A stretch of DNA of 64,000 nucleotides, taken from assembly GCA_020466095.1 (NCBI GenBank), contig CM035806.1, positions 14,824,724-14,888,723 on the forward strand, read 5' to 3'. The first letter of the stretch is position 1, and the number at the start of each line of letters is the position of its first letter. The notes beneath the pieces were generated by a model. It worked only from the letters and a program-made list of their open reading frames with translations. It was not told where the DNA came from and searched no databases. A program made the position numbers and the translations under genes. This document shows, piece after piece, positions 35,090 through 46,950 of this stretch. Origin of the DNA: Chlorops oryzae. Its lineage: Eukaryota; Arthropoda; Insecta; Diptera; Chloropidae.

Positions 35090-37426
35090 GCAATTCGTCG
35101 TGGAATGTCCCGATTTTTGGGGACACCAATAATCACGATTTATTTTTCCTAGCAAATAAAAATATGTATTTAGAAAGTGATTCTTTTAACATTTGCTTTG
35201 ATCAATTAAAATCTAACAATTTTGGGCAGCGTTTTTTCAATAAACTCATCAAGCCATTCTGGTGTGAACATATGCGAATATAATTTACAAATATCAATTA
35301 AATATATGTGATAAATATCTCGAAAATGCATGAAAATTTTTTCCGCATATTTTTGGGAAAATTTTGAAAAATCCCGCTTTGTTTTCAAAGTTATCTGGCA
35401 GCGATACTAATATAAGTAAGGAAAGTGTAAAGTATTTAAGTTTTTCATCTGGCAACGCTGATATTCATATGTATGCAGTGAAATCTGTTTATCTGGGACA
35501 TGGATATGTTCCTCGTAGGAAGATTGTGCTAAATTGGTGCCCTGACGAGTAATCCTCGAGTATAGGAAAAAGAATTAGTCCGCCTAAACAAATTTTGGTC
35601 CCTTGCGACCCACGACCCACGTTTTCATAGGTTTCACTGTATATATTTATTTTTAAATTTTAATTTTTTTTTTCTCGAAATTATTTAATGTGATTTGTGA
35701 TGTGTTTATTGAAAACTCTTGCTTGGCTAAAAATCTGTCGCACCACTTCAAGTCTGCCATCTGTCGAATCGATCACGAAGTATTCCCTAGGAATAGGAGT
35801 TGAATTTGTTGGGCTGTGTCTTATGAGAATTGAAATTCTTATTGGATGTAATGGCATACAAAAAATAATTCTCATTGAAACATCAACACAAAATATCGAA
35901 TTATGTCTGATCTGCGTTTTTTGTTGTCACGACTGCAACTACTTCATTGTCCTTAGATGTATCTTATTATGGACGGAATAGCTTTTAGCATTAAAAAATA
36001 ATATTTTCCAATTTTCATATTTCCAAAGTATGCCATGTTGTCTGTAAGGTTGGAAGATTTCATTGAAAATGATTAATGTATTTTTTTTTTTTTTTGTCAC
36101 CAAAAAATTCGTCTATATAGTTTTAATGGAAAATAAGAGCAGTTAATTAAACATGAGAGTTAAAGGGTTAATGAATTTTCATCAGTTAGGAAGGTTAATT
36201 GTTGCAATGGGATTTTTTTATATAAGCATGTTCCTATAGAAAATACATTTTATTTTTAAGTCCTTAGAGGAAAGCATCTGAAGTGTTTGTGTAAACATGT
36301 TTACGGAGTTCGCAACATGTTTCGAAGTATGTATTGTTACGTTCACAACAATAATGTTGCGAAATGTGGGTTCGTTTGGTTTTGTTTATTATTTTATTAT
36401 TTTTCGAAAGGTGGAAAAAATCTCTCGTCCGTCCGTTTATGCACTCCTGATATAATTAATCTAATTAATATTTACCTAACCTCTAAACCAAGCTATTTTA
36501 AATATTAACGCTCTATGAACTTCAATCTCCGTCTGTTGACAAAGAAAATAAACGCAACTCGCATCACATCATGCAGACCGTGTAATTTAACGGAAAATAA
36601 TTTAATTTCTCTTCTTTTCAAAGCATTTTAACTTAAAACGTTCTTCATTGTTTGCTTGTTCGCGAACGACAGTGGCGGCGGTGGAGGCGGCTGTGGAGCC
36701 GGCGGCGGTGATGTTGATAACTTTTTGTCCTTGGGTCGGAGTTATGCGTTGAGTCTCCCACTCGTTAAAGGAATTTATCCGAAGGCATTTACTGATTATA
36801 GAAAATAAACGTATTTCCTCTTTTTACCTTAGACCATGTACCTCCCTCTTCCGCCCTCTTTCTCGATGCCTCTGGCAAAAAAAAAAAAACCAGAAAAATT
36901 AAAAATGCTTGGATATGCTTCGGATCTCATTTTGATTGGCAAAATGCCATCATAATGGCACAATCAACGGTTTCTATGGTGAATTCCTCCTCCCCTCTCA
37001 CTCTCTGCTGCGACGCGCTTTCAATAATAAAACGCATTCATGCAATTAGCAGCTACGCTTTGGCACACAATAAACTCACACGAAATACTAATTAGACGGA
37101 AAATAATACAAAAACGATAGGGTATAGAATCTACTGTATCTACTGTAGATTGATGCATAAAGAAACATTCGTCGTAACATATGAAAATATCGCAATTGAA
37201 TGGGCAAAGGAATTCTCAGAGAAAGATCATTTAATCGTCAAACGGAAATACGATTAAATTTCTTTTAATATGGCGATAATGGGAAATATTGAAGGAGGAT
37301 GAAATATTATACATAAATTATATCCTTCTTGATGAGAATTGACTTTTAAGGCCATCAATTTGAAGAGAAAATCATGGAAAGTGTGCTTTCAATGTTTGTT
37401 TATCCACTATGTCGGCATGTGGAGTG
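35090..37426. other. Noncoding stretch
   Basis: No gene supported. A 60-codon - strand frame at 35206-35388 (ends FTPEWLDEFIEK..) looks mildly coding but is isolated and lacks splice support. GC-rich GGCGG repeats at 36672-36710. Confidence 0.4.
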
Positions 37427-37697
37427 CAGTAACGTAGGTATGGGGAAGTGGGAGGGGGGTTAAAGGGTGCAGTCGCCCCGTGCGCCAAATGAAACTTAAA
37501 TTTTTATGATGGTCTTTTTATTTAGGCCAGGGAGGGGGCGGACTTTCCTCTATACTGCTTCCCATTGTTTCTTCATTGTGCCCCCATTTTGCCCACTGTG
37601 CCCCATTGCTCCCCACTGTATCCTCATTGCGTCCCATCGTGTCCCCCATGGCATCCCCATTCTTCCCCGGGCGCCGAAATGTCTCGCTACGCCACTG
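37427..37697. mobile_element. 271-bp hAT-type MITE
   Basis: CAGTAACGTAGGTATG at 37427 and CTCGCTACGCCACTG ending at 37697 are imperfect inverted ends of the CAGTGGCGTAG class common in hAT elements. The 8-bp flanks are GTGGAGTG (37419-37426) and GTAGAGTG (37698-37705), one mismatch. Interior is GC-rich (CCCCATT/GCCCC runs) and noncoding. Confidence 0.8.
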
Positions 37698-37705
37698 GTA
37701 GAGTG

Positions 37706-38506
37706 TCATCCATCAGAGTTGCCCAATGACTTTTCTTTCCAAGGCGGGAATTCGCATAAAAAATGCGGGACAAACCCACTGTTGGTAGTTTATTTCCCCT
37801 AAATTAAAAGACATTTATGATCTGTAGTGGAGTTTTAGGGCAGAAAAGTGGTCAGAGAAAACTTTTTGTGGGACCTTAGGGGACTCAGTTTTTGTGTTTA
37901 GAAGATTTCAAAATTAAATTTTACTGAATTTTAGCCTTGTTTTGAGAACATTCAGGGGAATAATTCCAAAAAAAAAAAAAATAAAACTGGCAACAGTGGA
38001 CAAACCTCAATCCATTTTCGCGAGGAAAACACCCGTAATTCTCCCTTGCCGCTAGTTCTTTCTTTATGTCTTCTTAATATCAATATTAGTAAATTAAATT
38101 TACCAAAAAATGTTCTTAACAGGGTTGCTTTCTGATTTTTTCTTTTTGAATGACATTTATGAAAAACGTAGCCCAAAAAGAGTCGACATTTGATGGTCTT
38201 TTTCTCTTATTATGACCTTATTATTGGCTTTCGAGACTAATCATGTTCCATATTATTAAATTAAATTCACCTACAAATTTTCTAACCAGGGTTGCATATG
38301 ATTTTTTACATTTGTAAAAAATTTATGGAAAACGCTGCCCAAAAAATTTTGACACTTGTCATGGCCACTTTAATAAATCGGGATTTTTTTTATATTTTTT
38401 TTTTTGTCAAATTTGAGATAAAAAGGGGCAACGAAATGCAGCACATCTGGCAAAGCTGGTATCCAATGTTAAAAGCTTTCAATGTGCATTTATCGTCCTA
38501 TAGAGG
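37706..38506. other. Noncoding stretch
   Basis: AT-rich; two loosely similar segments near 38090-38170 and 38265-38345 (ATTAAATTxACC, GGGTTGC, GATTTTTT, ATTTATG, AAAACG, GCCCAAAAA) suggest a diverged tandem duplication of about 175 bp. Confidence 0.4.
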
Positions 38507-38514
38507 GTTTCAAG

Positions 38515-38983
38515 AAGAGCTGTAAATAGCGTTACTATTCGGTAAAAAGTAACGATTACTGTAGTCAGTAATCAATAACGTCTCGTTACTGATGGAAGTA
38601 TCTCGTTACTTGTACCTTTTTTGCACACATGCCGATGATTGGCTGATGATTGCCGGAGTAATGAAGTACTGAAATAATGGGTCCGCAAAACCAGTATGGT
38701 ATTAGAGTGAGTTCAGTTGATATTTGATTACTGAATATGGTGAATGGGTGAGCATGAGGGAGTTTTTTTGGATGGGTCTCTGTTCGAGCCACATAAGCCA
38801 ATGGTTTAATTGTCATGAGGGAGCTTATATTACTTTATCAATCTTGGGTTATTCAGTGAATGAATGAAAAATATTTAAAAAGAATATAACGAGTACTCAG
38901 TAACGAGTACTTCGTAACGATTACTTGACGAAAAATAACAAATACAATCGAGTAGTGTAAAATTTTGCATTTTTGCAGCTCTA
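38515..38983. mobile_element. 469-bp hAT-type MITE
   Basis: Left end AAGAGCTGTAAAT, right end TTTTTGCAGCTCTA, flanked on both sides by the identical 8-bp word GTTTCAAG (38507-38514 and 38984-38991). Subterminal repeats of GTAACGA/TCGTTAC fill both ends. No coding capacity. Confidence 0.88.
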
Positions 38984-38998
38984 GTTTCAAGAATTATA

Positions 38999-39471
38999 GC
39001 ACTGACAGAAATATGTAGGTATTTTACACCATGATGATGTGAACTCTAGGTGACAAACATAGGTATTTCTCAAAAGTCTACCTTAGCCACCATAGACTTC
39101 TTATAGACTTCACACTACATTGAAAGGGAGGATTTATTGTGGACTTCTTAGATTGATACGGCAACGCCGCACCAAATTAAACGAAATATCGATTATTTTA
39201 TCGGAAACCAGATGTTTAAATTTCTAATTTCAAGTAATTTATGCAAAATGCATGAAATTAATTCCATCGTATGGATTTATATATTAAATAAACGATAGTT
39301 TCATGGATTCTTTTGAGATAAAATCGAGGCTAATTGCTACCAAAATGTTTTTATTGTTTTAAAGAAGTCCACAATAGAAATCCACAATCAATTGTAGTGT
39401 GTCACCCCAACATAGACTGCTTTCATTGTAGTGTGAAGTCTATAGACTTTACACCATATGTCTGTCAATGC
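38999..39471. mobile_element. 473-bp TA-flanked MITE
   Basis: GCACTGACAGAAATATG at the left and CATATGTCTGTCAATGC at the right are inverted repeats of 17 bp with two mismatches, with TA on both outer sides (38997-38998, 39472-39473). Inner words CTTCACACTAC and GTAGTGTGAAG extend the symmetry. It starts only 7 bp past the duplication of the hAT element on its left. Confidence 0.82.
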
Positions 39472-39473
39472 TA

Positions 39474-40979
39474 TTAAAGGCTTTTAGATGGAAAATATTT
39501 TTGTTTAAAAAAAAAAAAATAAAACAGTGTGGCAACATTGGAGCACGAATTTCGTCACTTTAAATCGGTGAATGCTTATATCCGGGGTATTTTTTTTTTT
39601 TGAGGAATACTGCCTTAGAAAGTTTTCCAAACTATTCTTTTTCTATATTATAAAAGAAAAAAAAAATTGTTTTTGCTTAAAGAAAATTCCCATCGACTCA
39701 AGCGCAAACGTATTAAGCAATTATCCAAAAACGATAATTATAGACCGAAACTGACAGCTTTTAAAATTTATGTCTATTTAGTCGGTATATCTGCTGCTGC
39801 TGCTGCTGCTGCTGCTTACCTGCGTGTCTTCGTTGGGCTCGAAAAAGGGTGTTTCCCAACAGCGTTAGTTACACGCAGTAGTTAAGCCAACACTTCCGTT
39901 TCTTTATCGTCTTTAAAGACAACAATTCGAAATCTTAAAACGAAGTCTCCGATAGTTATTTCCATTTTTAAATTATTCGATTTCGGTTCGTCTTTTTTTT
40001 TTGCGTTCTTTCGAAATTTTCCATAATTTCGAGAGGAAAACAATGGCATGAAAATGAATAAAAATTAAAAAAAAAATACAAATATATATATATTTGTAAG
40101 ACTTGGTTCTAGGCTCATGTTGGGGCATGAGTAAAGGCGTGTCAGCATGCCGGCATATGAAGCTCATCTCTCTCATATATATATATAGTGACTGACTGAC
40201 TGAGTCGAGTCGAGTCGAGCGATCGAATGAATGAATGACTGTCCGACTGTGTGACTACCTTACTAGTTCGTTTGGCCAGTGCGCCAGCCCACCTCGTTCA
40301 GACAATCACTTAAATCGTTGTAGTCATAGCGCCTACTTCAAAGCATTTGGCGCGTTTGGCATGTTTTGCTCTGTTTTTGATGTAAGTAAGTTCCGTCAGC
40401 CGCACCGCGCCGTCGTTCATAATTAGTGTAATTAACGCTTTTTGGCTCAGTGCGTGCAGAAAATTGTATAAAGGAAAAAAATGTGAGTTTGCGTGCGTAT
40501 GTGTGTGTGTGTGTGTGTGCCTATGAGAAGAGTATGCCAGCCGCGAACAACGTATGTTAGAGGGAGGTCGGCCGAAAAAACAGCGGGGTACGATTGAATT
40601 TCTAAACAATGCTATTTCCGATTTAACAAAATGGGAGTACATGAGTCCGAGTAAATGGGCGCAAAAAGGTGGGTAGTCAGCAGCTACATCAGCATAATTT
40701 TAAGTTCATTCAACTGAATTGATGTCTCTCGCCTTTCCCTCTGTCGTCTGTCGTCTTTGTGGGCAGAAAATTCACATACAAAGAATAACAATCGCATTGC
40801 GGGGCGTTACGAAAATAAATGTGTGTAAAATATTATAATAATAAAAAATAAAATTAAATTTAAATTCCGATCTTTTTCTCTTAACGCTACACGATAATGT
40901 TCGATTAAAACGAAAACAAAACTTATATTATAACCCATTTGAGCCCAAAAAAAAAAAAAAAAAAAAAAAAATGTGAGCT
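39474..40979. other. Noncoding stretch with simple repeats
   Basis: CTG trinucleotide run at 39791-39815, TATA run at 40178-40187, GAGTC/ATGA repeats at 40187-40250 and a GT run at 40499-40518. No exon signals. Confidence 0.45.
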
Positions 40980-40983
40980 TTAA

Positions 40984-41228
40984 CCCTTTCCCGCCTACTG
41001 GGACAACACGTACCACTCAGTTAAAACTTGATTTTTTCTATTAGGACATATGTGTCCCATCTAAAACTGTTATTGGGATTATAAGTCCCAGGATAACCGA
41101 AGGACATTCGAAATTTTTGAGTATGCAGAACATGATTTTTTTTTTTTTTGCTCCTTAATCCATTTCTGCAATTAGTTTTTCAAAAAAAACTGCATTTGTT
41201 TCGAGAAAAAAACTCCGGCGCGAAAGGG
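40984..41228. mobile_element. 245-bp TTAA-flanked MITE (piggyBac-like ends)
   Basis: TTAA (40980-40983) then CCCTTTCCCGCC; at the other side GGCGCGAAAGGG then TTAA (41229-41232). The inverted ends match at 11 of 12 bases. Interior noncoding with internal GGGAC/GTCCC symmetry. Confidence 0.82.
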
Positions 41229-41544
41229 TTAAGACAAAACTTAAGATGGTGTCGTTTATACAACACAGCGGCCGCTAATGGGTTAAGATAGTGGCATAAG
41301 AAAGACTATAATCTCTAACGTTTTACTGTTCGAAGCCTTATTTTCCAACGGCACACTTCCTTCATCAGGAAGTAACACCCGCGGACATCTTCATGGAACC
41401 TTGTCACGAAGTCAATATTGTGAATATTAAAAAAAAAAAATTTCATTTAAGAATTCATCGCTGTAAATTATTTAAACTTATTTAGTTATGATTCCTCAAG
41501 TCGTCAATTTTTAGCTGTTAAAATGTCATATATTTTGTACTTAA

Positions 41545-41861
41545 CCCTTTCGATCCTGTGGTGGCATTGTTATTCGATGCTATCGACCATACAATTTCAT
41601 ACAATTTTTCCAGCTCTCCTCACCTGTCTCGTTGATTTTTTCCCACCATAGCCAAGTGTCACTAGTGGTATTGTATGCTATCGACGTTTTATGTACGTCA
41701 AATTTTTCGAATTTTTAACCCTTGACAGTATTACAGAAGCAGTCTCAGATCGCAGCCTAATTTTCGCCATTTCTGTTATTTATGCATTGACGGTCAGAAT
41801 TTGGCGCCCTAGGCAGCTGCCTATGTTGACTGTTAGGTTAATCCGCCACTGTTCGATAGGG
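41545..41861. mobile_element. 317-bp TTAA-flanked MITE, diverged ends
   Basis: TTAA (41541-41544) then CCCTTTCGATCC; right side GTTCGATAGGG then TTAA (41862-41865). Inverted ends are short and imperfect. It is 312 bp from the previous member of the class. Confidence 0.6.
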
Positions 41862-41942
41862 TTAATAAAAAAACAAAAAAAAAACAAAAAAATGGAAGGA
41901 AAAATGTTATTAAAATGAATAGACTTCATAGACAAATAACAA

Positions 41943-42489
41943 CCCAGCGGCAAATGTCCCGCTGACATCATCATTGGAGTCACGGTGACTTTGGATCCGA
42001 TATGCATGACAATTCATATTAGACTTTGTATGACATTTGTACAGGAGTTGGACAGTGAATTCACCGGTGACATTGTCATCCTAGGGGGTGCGATGGCGAA
42101 AAAATCATTTGAGAGCAGCACATTCCTCTTTTCTCTCTCTTTGTCAATCTATGTTATAGAAACCAGTTTGATAACTTCTCTTCTTTGTCCTCTCTTTGGA
42201 TATTTCGTAATTTAAAAAAAATATATTTTTAAAAATTTTTGTTCGCCTCGGCCAGGGATCGAACCCGCGATCTTCGGATTCTGAGTCGAGCACTCATCAT
42301 CTACGCCACTTCATGCTAACGTTCAACTGACGCTAAAACCTTATTTAAATTTCAATAGCCAATGAGAGTCAAGCACATGAACAGCATCGATGACATGTCC
42401 TCCAAGATGTCATGCATGACAATGTCACATACTTGTCATCGATGACATCACTGATGACATTGTCATGCAGAAGATAATTTTCCGCTGTG
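41943..42489. mobile_element. CAGCGG-ended element with tRNA-like segment
   Basis: CCCAGCGGCAAATGTC at the left and AATTTTCCGCTGTG at the right give short inverted ends. The inside is packed with GATGACATTGTCATG-type palindromic words (42060-42080 and 42395-42470), also seen in 32411-34935. A degenerate tRNA head (42241-42320, - strand) lies in the middle. No transposase, no clear target duplication. Confidence 0.5.
42241..42320 (-). mobile_element. tRNA-derived head, good B box
   Basis: On the - strand, TGGCGTAGATGA (A-box-like) and GGGTTCGATCCC (consensus B box). The acceptor halves do not pair, so this is not a functional tRNA; a SINE or tRNA-derived relic is more likely. Confidence 0.6.
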
Positions 42490-43931
42490 AAAGCGACAGT
42501 AGTGCCACAAAATTTTTGTCATAGATTCATTGATCTATGGCAATTAAAAAGACCGATTTTCAATTGACAAATTCATCGAATTTTATCCACTTTATTGGTT
42601 AGTCTCGTTTCTCCCAGAGTAAAGCTCTCCGTTTCACATTAGCCACATCATAAAATCTTCTGAGTGTTTGTTTTTTTTTTTTCTTTTTTGTATACATATT
42701 TGGTTTGACTTCTGAAAACTAAAAAATGGAAAAAAATTTTCAAAACCGATCCTCATTTCATATTCCTTAAAGGCTTCTGGAGCTCTCTTAATTCGAAAAG
42801 TCATAAGTGTTCATTTTATGAGAAATGCGATAATCAATCATGAAAACCATAACAAATTTTCATATAATTTTTCAATTTTATGACACTAATATAAACTGCC
42901 CCGGAGAGTGCATCGACTTTGTTCTCTTCTCCCGCGTATCTCCATCTTTATGACGCACCTTGTTCTGTGTTGCTGTTGTTGCGTGTATGTGTGTGTCTTT
43001 TGTCGATCCGAAATCTGCGAATTCTTTATGCTTTCAACCTTATTACCCTCAATTTGACAATTGCAATTCGTTATTATGACAAAACTGGCCTTTGGGTTTG
43101 CTTTCTTTTTTTTTTTTTTTTTTTGGGGATATTCTTTCTCTCCAAAGACAAAAAAAAAAAATTTGGAAAAAATAATGAATTTCTTCTTTCGTGATGTGGT
43201 TTTTTTGAATTCTCGTTTATATCGTTCGTTCTCCTTTCAACCGACGACATTCAATACCAAATGGAGATCGATGATAATGGCATAAAAACGACGCTCGACG
43301 TTTTGGCTCGTTTTCATGAAGAGAGCGCATCTCATTAATCAAATGACGACACACTTAAACCGAAACCGCGAATCAGAAACCGAAACCGAAACAGAAAGAC
43401 GACAAAAGCGCATGCGCAACATTCCTCCGACACAACATTGAATGAAACGAATGACTGAATTAAAGGTGCGGTGCGCAGCAAAACTCTTTTCAGCTTTAAT
43501 TGCGCAGAATAAATATTATGGAATGACCGAAAAGAAAATGAGAAATAAAAAAAATTAAAAAAAATTAAAATTAGTTGCCGAAATCTTTATCTTATTTCAT
43601 GTGGCGATTTTTGACAGCCGATAAGAAACTTGTCCCCACTTGTTGCAAAATTTCGAATGTAATAATTTTTTTGGTATTATCTGATGGCTTTTTTGTTTCG
43701 TTTTTTGTATACCTTATATACAATGGGTCTTCTTATATTTTATAGCATTATAATTTCGTTGGGGGCTATGTTTTTTCTCTGGAAATTCATTCCGAAGATC
43801 AATGTGATTTCTTCGGGAAATCAAATAAAGAGTTTGATAGGGTTTTCGAATAATGTTGTCCTAGACTACGTCAGCTGCAGACGGCTAAACTATCGAAGAC
43901 GAAGCCTTGGCATGGTTAGGTAAAGTTAAGA
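42490..43931. other. Noncoding stretch
   Basis: No gene supported; T and A runs at 43107-43125 and 43150-43160. Confidence 0.4.
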
Positions 43932-44119
43932 CCACCATTAGGGTGACAGACTTAGGCCTCACGTGGGCCCTTTTTTGATAACACGAATAAAAGGAAAAGC
44001 AAAGAAGAACAGAAACAGAAAAAAGACACAACTAACATCGACGACCTCAGCTGAGAGTTGAGCCCCCAGTGCCTCTCGCATCGTAAGTTGGGATCTCAAC
44101 CAGCTGCGCCACAGAGGCC
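43932..44119 (-). mobile_element. tRNA-derived SINE copy
   Basis: On the - strand starts GGCCTCTGTGGCGCAGCTGG (perfect A box TGGCGCAGCTGG), continues CCAACTTACGATGCGAGAGG and a weak B box (GGGGCTCAACTC), then a T-rich body (TTCTGTTTCTGTTCTTC) and tail ending CTGTCACCCT. Same family as 8943-9640. Confidence 0.8.
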
Positions 44120-44403
44120 GACAGTGAAAAAGCGCTTACTGAGAATGATTTTTCAAGGAAATTTCAAGGACAATGGACAATAGGACCAAAAAAATCGATT
44201 TCTGCAGCGTCCAAAAATTGACAAAACTTTATAATCCAATTCAGGGAGCCGCAGTCGTCGACACACTTTGCTCAGTCTATGCTAAGTCATGCCAAAGACT
44301 TTATTCTTTTCTCGTCCTCAAGTGTTAAGATGCAGTCCATTGATGAGATTTGAACTGATTCTGGTTTACATTCCATCTACCATTCTACCATCAAAAGCAT
44401 CAT
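43932..44403. repeat. Left arm of inverted repeat pair 1
   Basis: About 470 bp that recurs, reverse-complemented, at 46481-46950 with only about a dozen differences by eye. The outer 190 bp are a SINE (- strand); the inner 280 bp are unrecognised unique sequence. Spacer 2.08 kb. Confidence 0.93.
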
Positions 44404-46480
44404 GGTCAGTGCGAAAAATTTCAAAAGTATCGGTCAAGTAGAATTTGCGGTCATCGATTTCGAAAAACGTTTCTCAGAAAATCGAGTTAAAGATTTTCCC
44501 CCGAACATGCAGCATTAGGGCCACTCGCTTTTTCCAACTTTTAGCACGATTTTCTTGAAATCTATACAAAATACCTTATCTACCTAATACCTAAAAAAAA
44601 AGATATTTCTTCTTATTTTTTCCAAATTTTTTTTTTTTTGTTAATCCTTTCGTCCATGGGCTCAATCTACACTGTGATGAAGAGAGAGTTTAATTTCCTT
44701 TTTTTTTTTTGGTTTAAAATTGAAAGCAGATTTGGACTTATATCTCGATTTTCAAGTCAATTCCATATTCCATCGGCTACCCGAAAAATATTCCCCTTGC
44801 TTTTCTTCCCCCTAAAGAAAATTAAATTTGTGAAAATTCCCTTCCAGAGAATGATGAACTTTGATCTAAAATTTTGTTTTTGGTATATCATCGACACCTT
44901 CAAATTCATTGCTTTCGGGATCTAGTTTCGTTATGCAGAACGTTTAGCTTATGTGCTACGGCATGATATGTTGTGCGATGTGTAGTGTGCTGCGTGCTGT
45001 TTGCTGTGTGCTTTGTGCTATGTGGTATGGGGGCAACAAAAATAGAAAGGATATATCCCATCAAACGGTTAAGTGCGCTTAAGTAGCGTGGAGTGTGAAA
45101 ACTCATTTGTATCAAATTTCATGACACAAACGTCAACGTTTTTCAGCTATACATCATAAATTGATGCGTTAAGCCAACCGCTGACATTTACCACTCACTC
45201 ATCATGTCGGTAAATCAGTCAGCCAGCCAGTCAGTCAGTCAGCCATTCAGCCAGCCAGCCAGCCATCTAGCAATTCAGACGTTCACTTATTCATTCGCTT
45301 ATGCCCTCGTGAACTCAAACAATGCGTACATAGCTCGCTCGGATTTCCATATAAGCGAACATTGTTGTGGGGTATGAAAATTTTGTAACAACATATCACA
45401 GGGCCCACAAGATCCAGACAGACATACAGATACAGGCATAGAAGACAGACGGACAGACAGACAGACAGAAAGACAGACCCGGCATAGAAACAGTAAAGCA
45501 CAACAGGAGCCCCCAGACATACACACACACACACACACATACACTCACGCGCGCTGCGGCATACCGAAGTATATCGTATATTTCACGTCCGAGCGAGCTC
45601 CTTCTCGGCAGAAAATTTGACATTTTTGACACAATATGTAATTGACACTCGCACTTGCTCCATTTGATGCTGTACATCCATACATGTGTATGTGGAACTA
45701 CGGTTGAACTGTTGATTTCTTTTGGGCTGAACTCAGTCATCAAAGCACAGTCGCATGGGGAGCTCAACAGCTACAAATGATTTATTTCATCACTTGCATG
45801 TCAGTTTCTCCCTGTATGCCAATCACAGTCTAACACTAAATTTAGTCTTTAGTCGAAGGGGGATGCAGTAACAGTAACAGCAGCAGCGATAACAAATACC
45901 AGCAACCATCGGCAAAAGCAGTGAGAGCAGTAAGAGGAGCGCAACCCATCAGCAATAGTGACAACAGCAGCGGCGGCATGAAATCATCAACAGAAATCGG
46001 AGACACTCAAGCATATTTAAATTCAATGGAATCCTTCAGTCATATTCCTTGCTGTGGGGTAAGGTGTTCCTACATAAGTGTACCATATTGCGCTGGGGTA
46101 TTCTTTTCCTTTGAATGTGGCTGTGCGTGAGGTTCAATTCGTGAAGCTGTCAGTAGAGACATCAAAAAAAAATATTTAAAAAAAAATCTGATGCGACTTT
46201 ATATAGAATTCTGCTTGTTATCCTTTTAAAAAAGAAAATTTCATTTCCCTTACAGAATGTACTATTTCAAAGACCTTATTTATATATGGAGGAATTTCGA
46301 AGAAATTTACTTCATTCCCGGGGTGAAAGCTAAGTTCTAATGAAAGCACTGACCGCTGAAACACCTTAACCGCATTTGAGGGAATCATTTTTGGGTTTTT
46401 TGAATTTTTTGGATTTATATAAATTTTTATCACATGTACAATTGTACATATTTATTTTGAACGAGCTTTACATGATTGAA
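44404..46480. other. Spacer of inverted repeat pair 1
   Basis: Noncoding. Contains CAGC/CAGT tetramer repeats (45216-45270), GACA repeats (45416-45477) and a CA run (45519-45540). No transposase or other gene. Confidence 0.5.
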
Positions 46481-46950
46481 ATGATGCTTTTGATGGTAGA
46501 ATGGTAGATGGAATGGAAACAAGAATCAGTTCAAATCTCATCAATGGATTGCATCTTAACACTTGAGGACGAGAAAAGAATAAAGTCTTTGGCATGACTT
46601 AGCATAGACTGAGCAAAGTGTGTCGACGACTGCGGCTCCCTGAATTGGATTATAAAGTTTTGTCAATTTTTGGACGCTGCAGAAACCGATTTTTTGGTTC
46701 CTATTGTCCATTGTCCTTGAAATTTCCTTGAAAAATCATTCTCAGTAAGCGCTTTTTCACTTCGGCCTCTGTGGCGCAGCTGGTTGAGATCCCAACTTAC
46801 GATGCGAGAGGCACTGGGGGCTCAACTCTCAGCTGAGGTCGTCGATGTTAGTTGTGTCGTTTTTTCTGTTTCTGTTCTTCTTTGCTTTTCCTTTTATTTG
46901 TGTTATCAAAAAAGGGCCTCCGTGAGGCCTGAGTGTGTCACCCTTGGTGG
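46481..46950. repeat. Right arm of inverted repeat pair 1
   Basis: Reverse complement of 43932-44403, about 97% similar by eye. The SINE at its outer end must have been present before the segment was duplicated. Confidence 0.93.
46764..46950 (+). mobile_element. tRNA-derived SINE copy (mirror of 43932-44119)
   Basis: Starts GGCCTCTGTGGCGCAGCTGG. The first seven bases after GG pair fairly well with CTGAGGT downstream, so the tRNA acceptor stem is still traceable. It ends GTGTGTCACCCTTGGTGG. Confidence 0.8.

Noticed and set aside
35206..35388. 60-codon - strand frame ending FTPEWLDEFIEKTLPKIVRF
   Set aside because: Coding-like composition but isolated, short and without splice or family support; kept only as a note.
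42241..42320. Functional tRNA gene on the - strand
   Set aside because: The B box is good, but the acceptor halves cannot pair and the segment lies inside a repeat. The same holds for 9250-9325, 26951-27026, 27261-27328, 44119 and 46764.
45283..45767. Cys/Val-rich frames on the - strand
   Set aside because: Products of the CA and GACA microsatellites.
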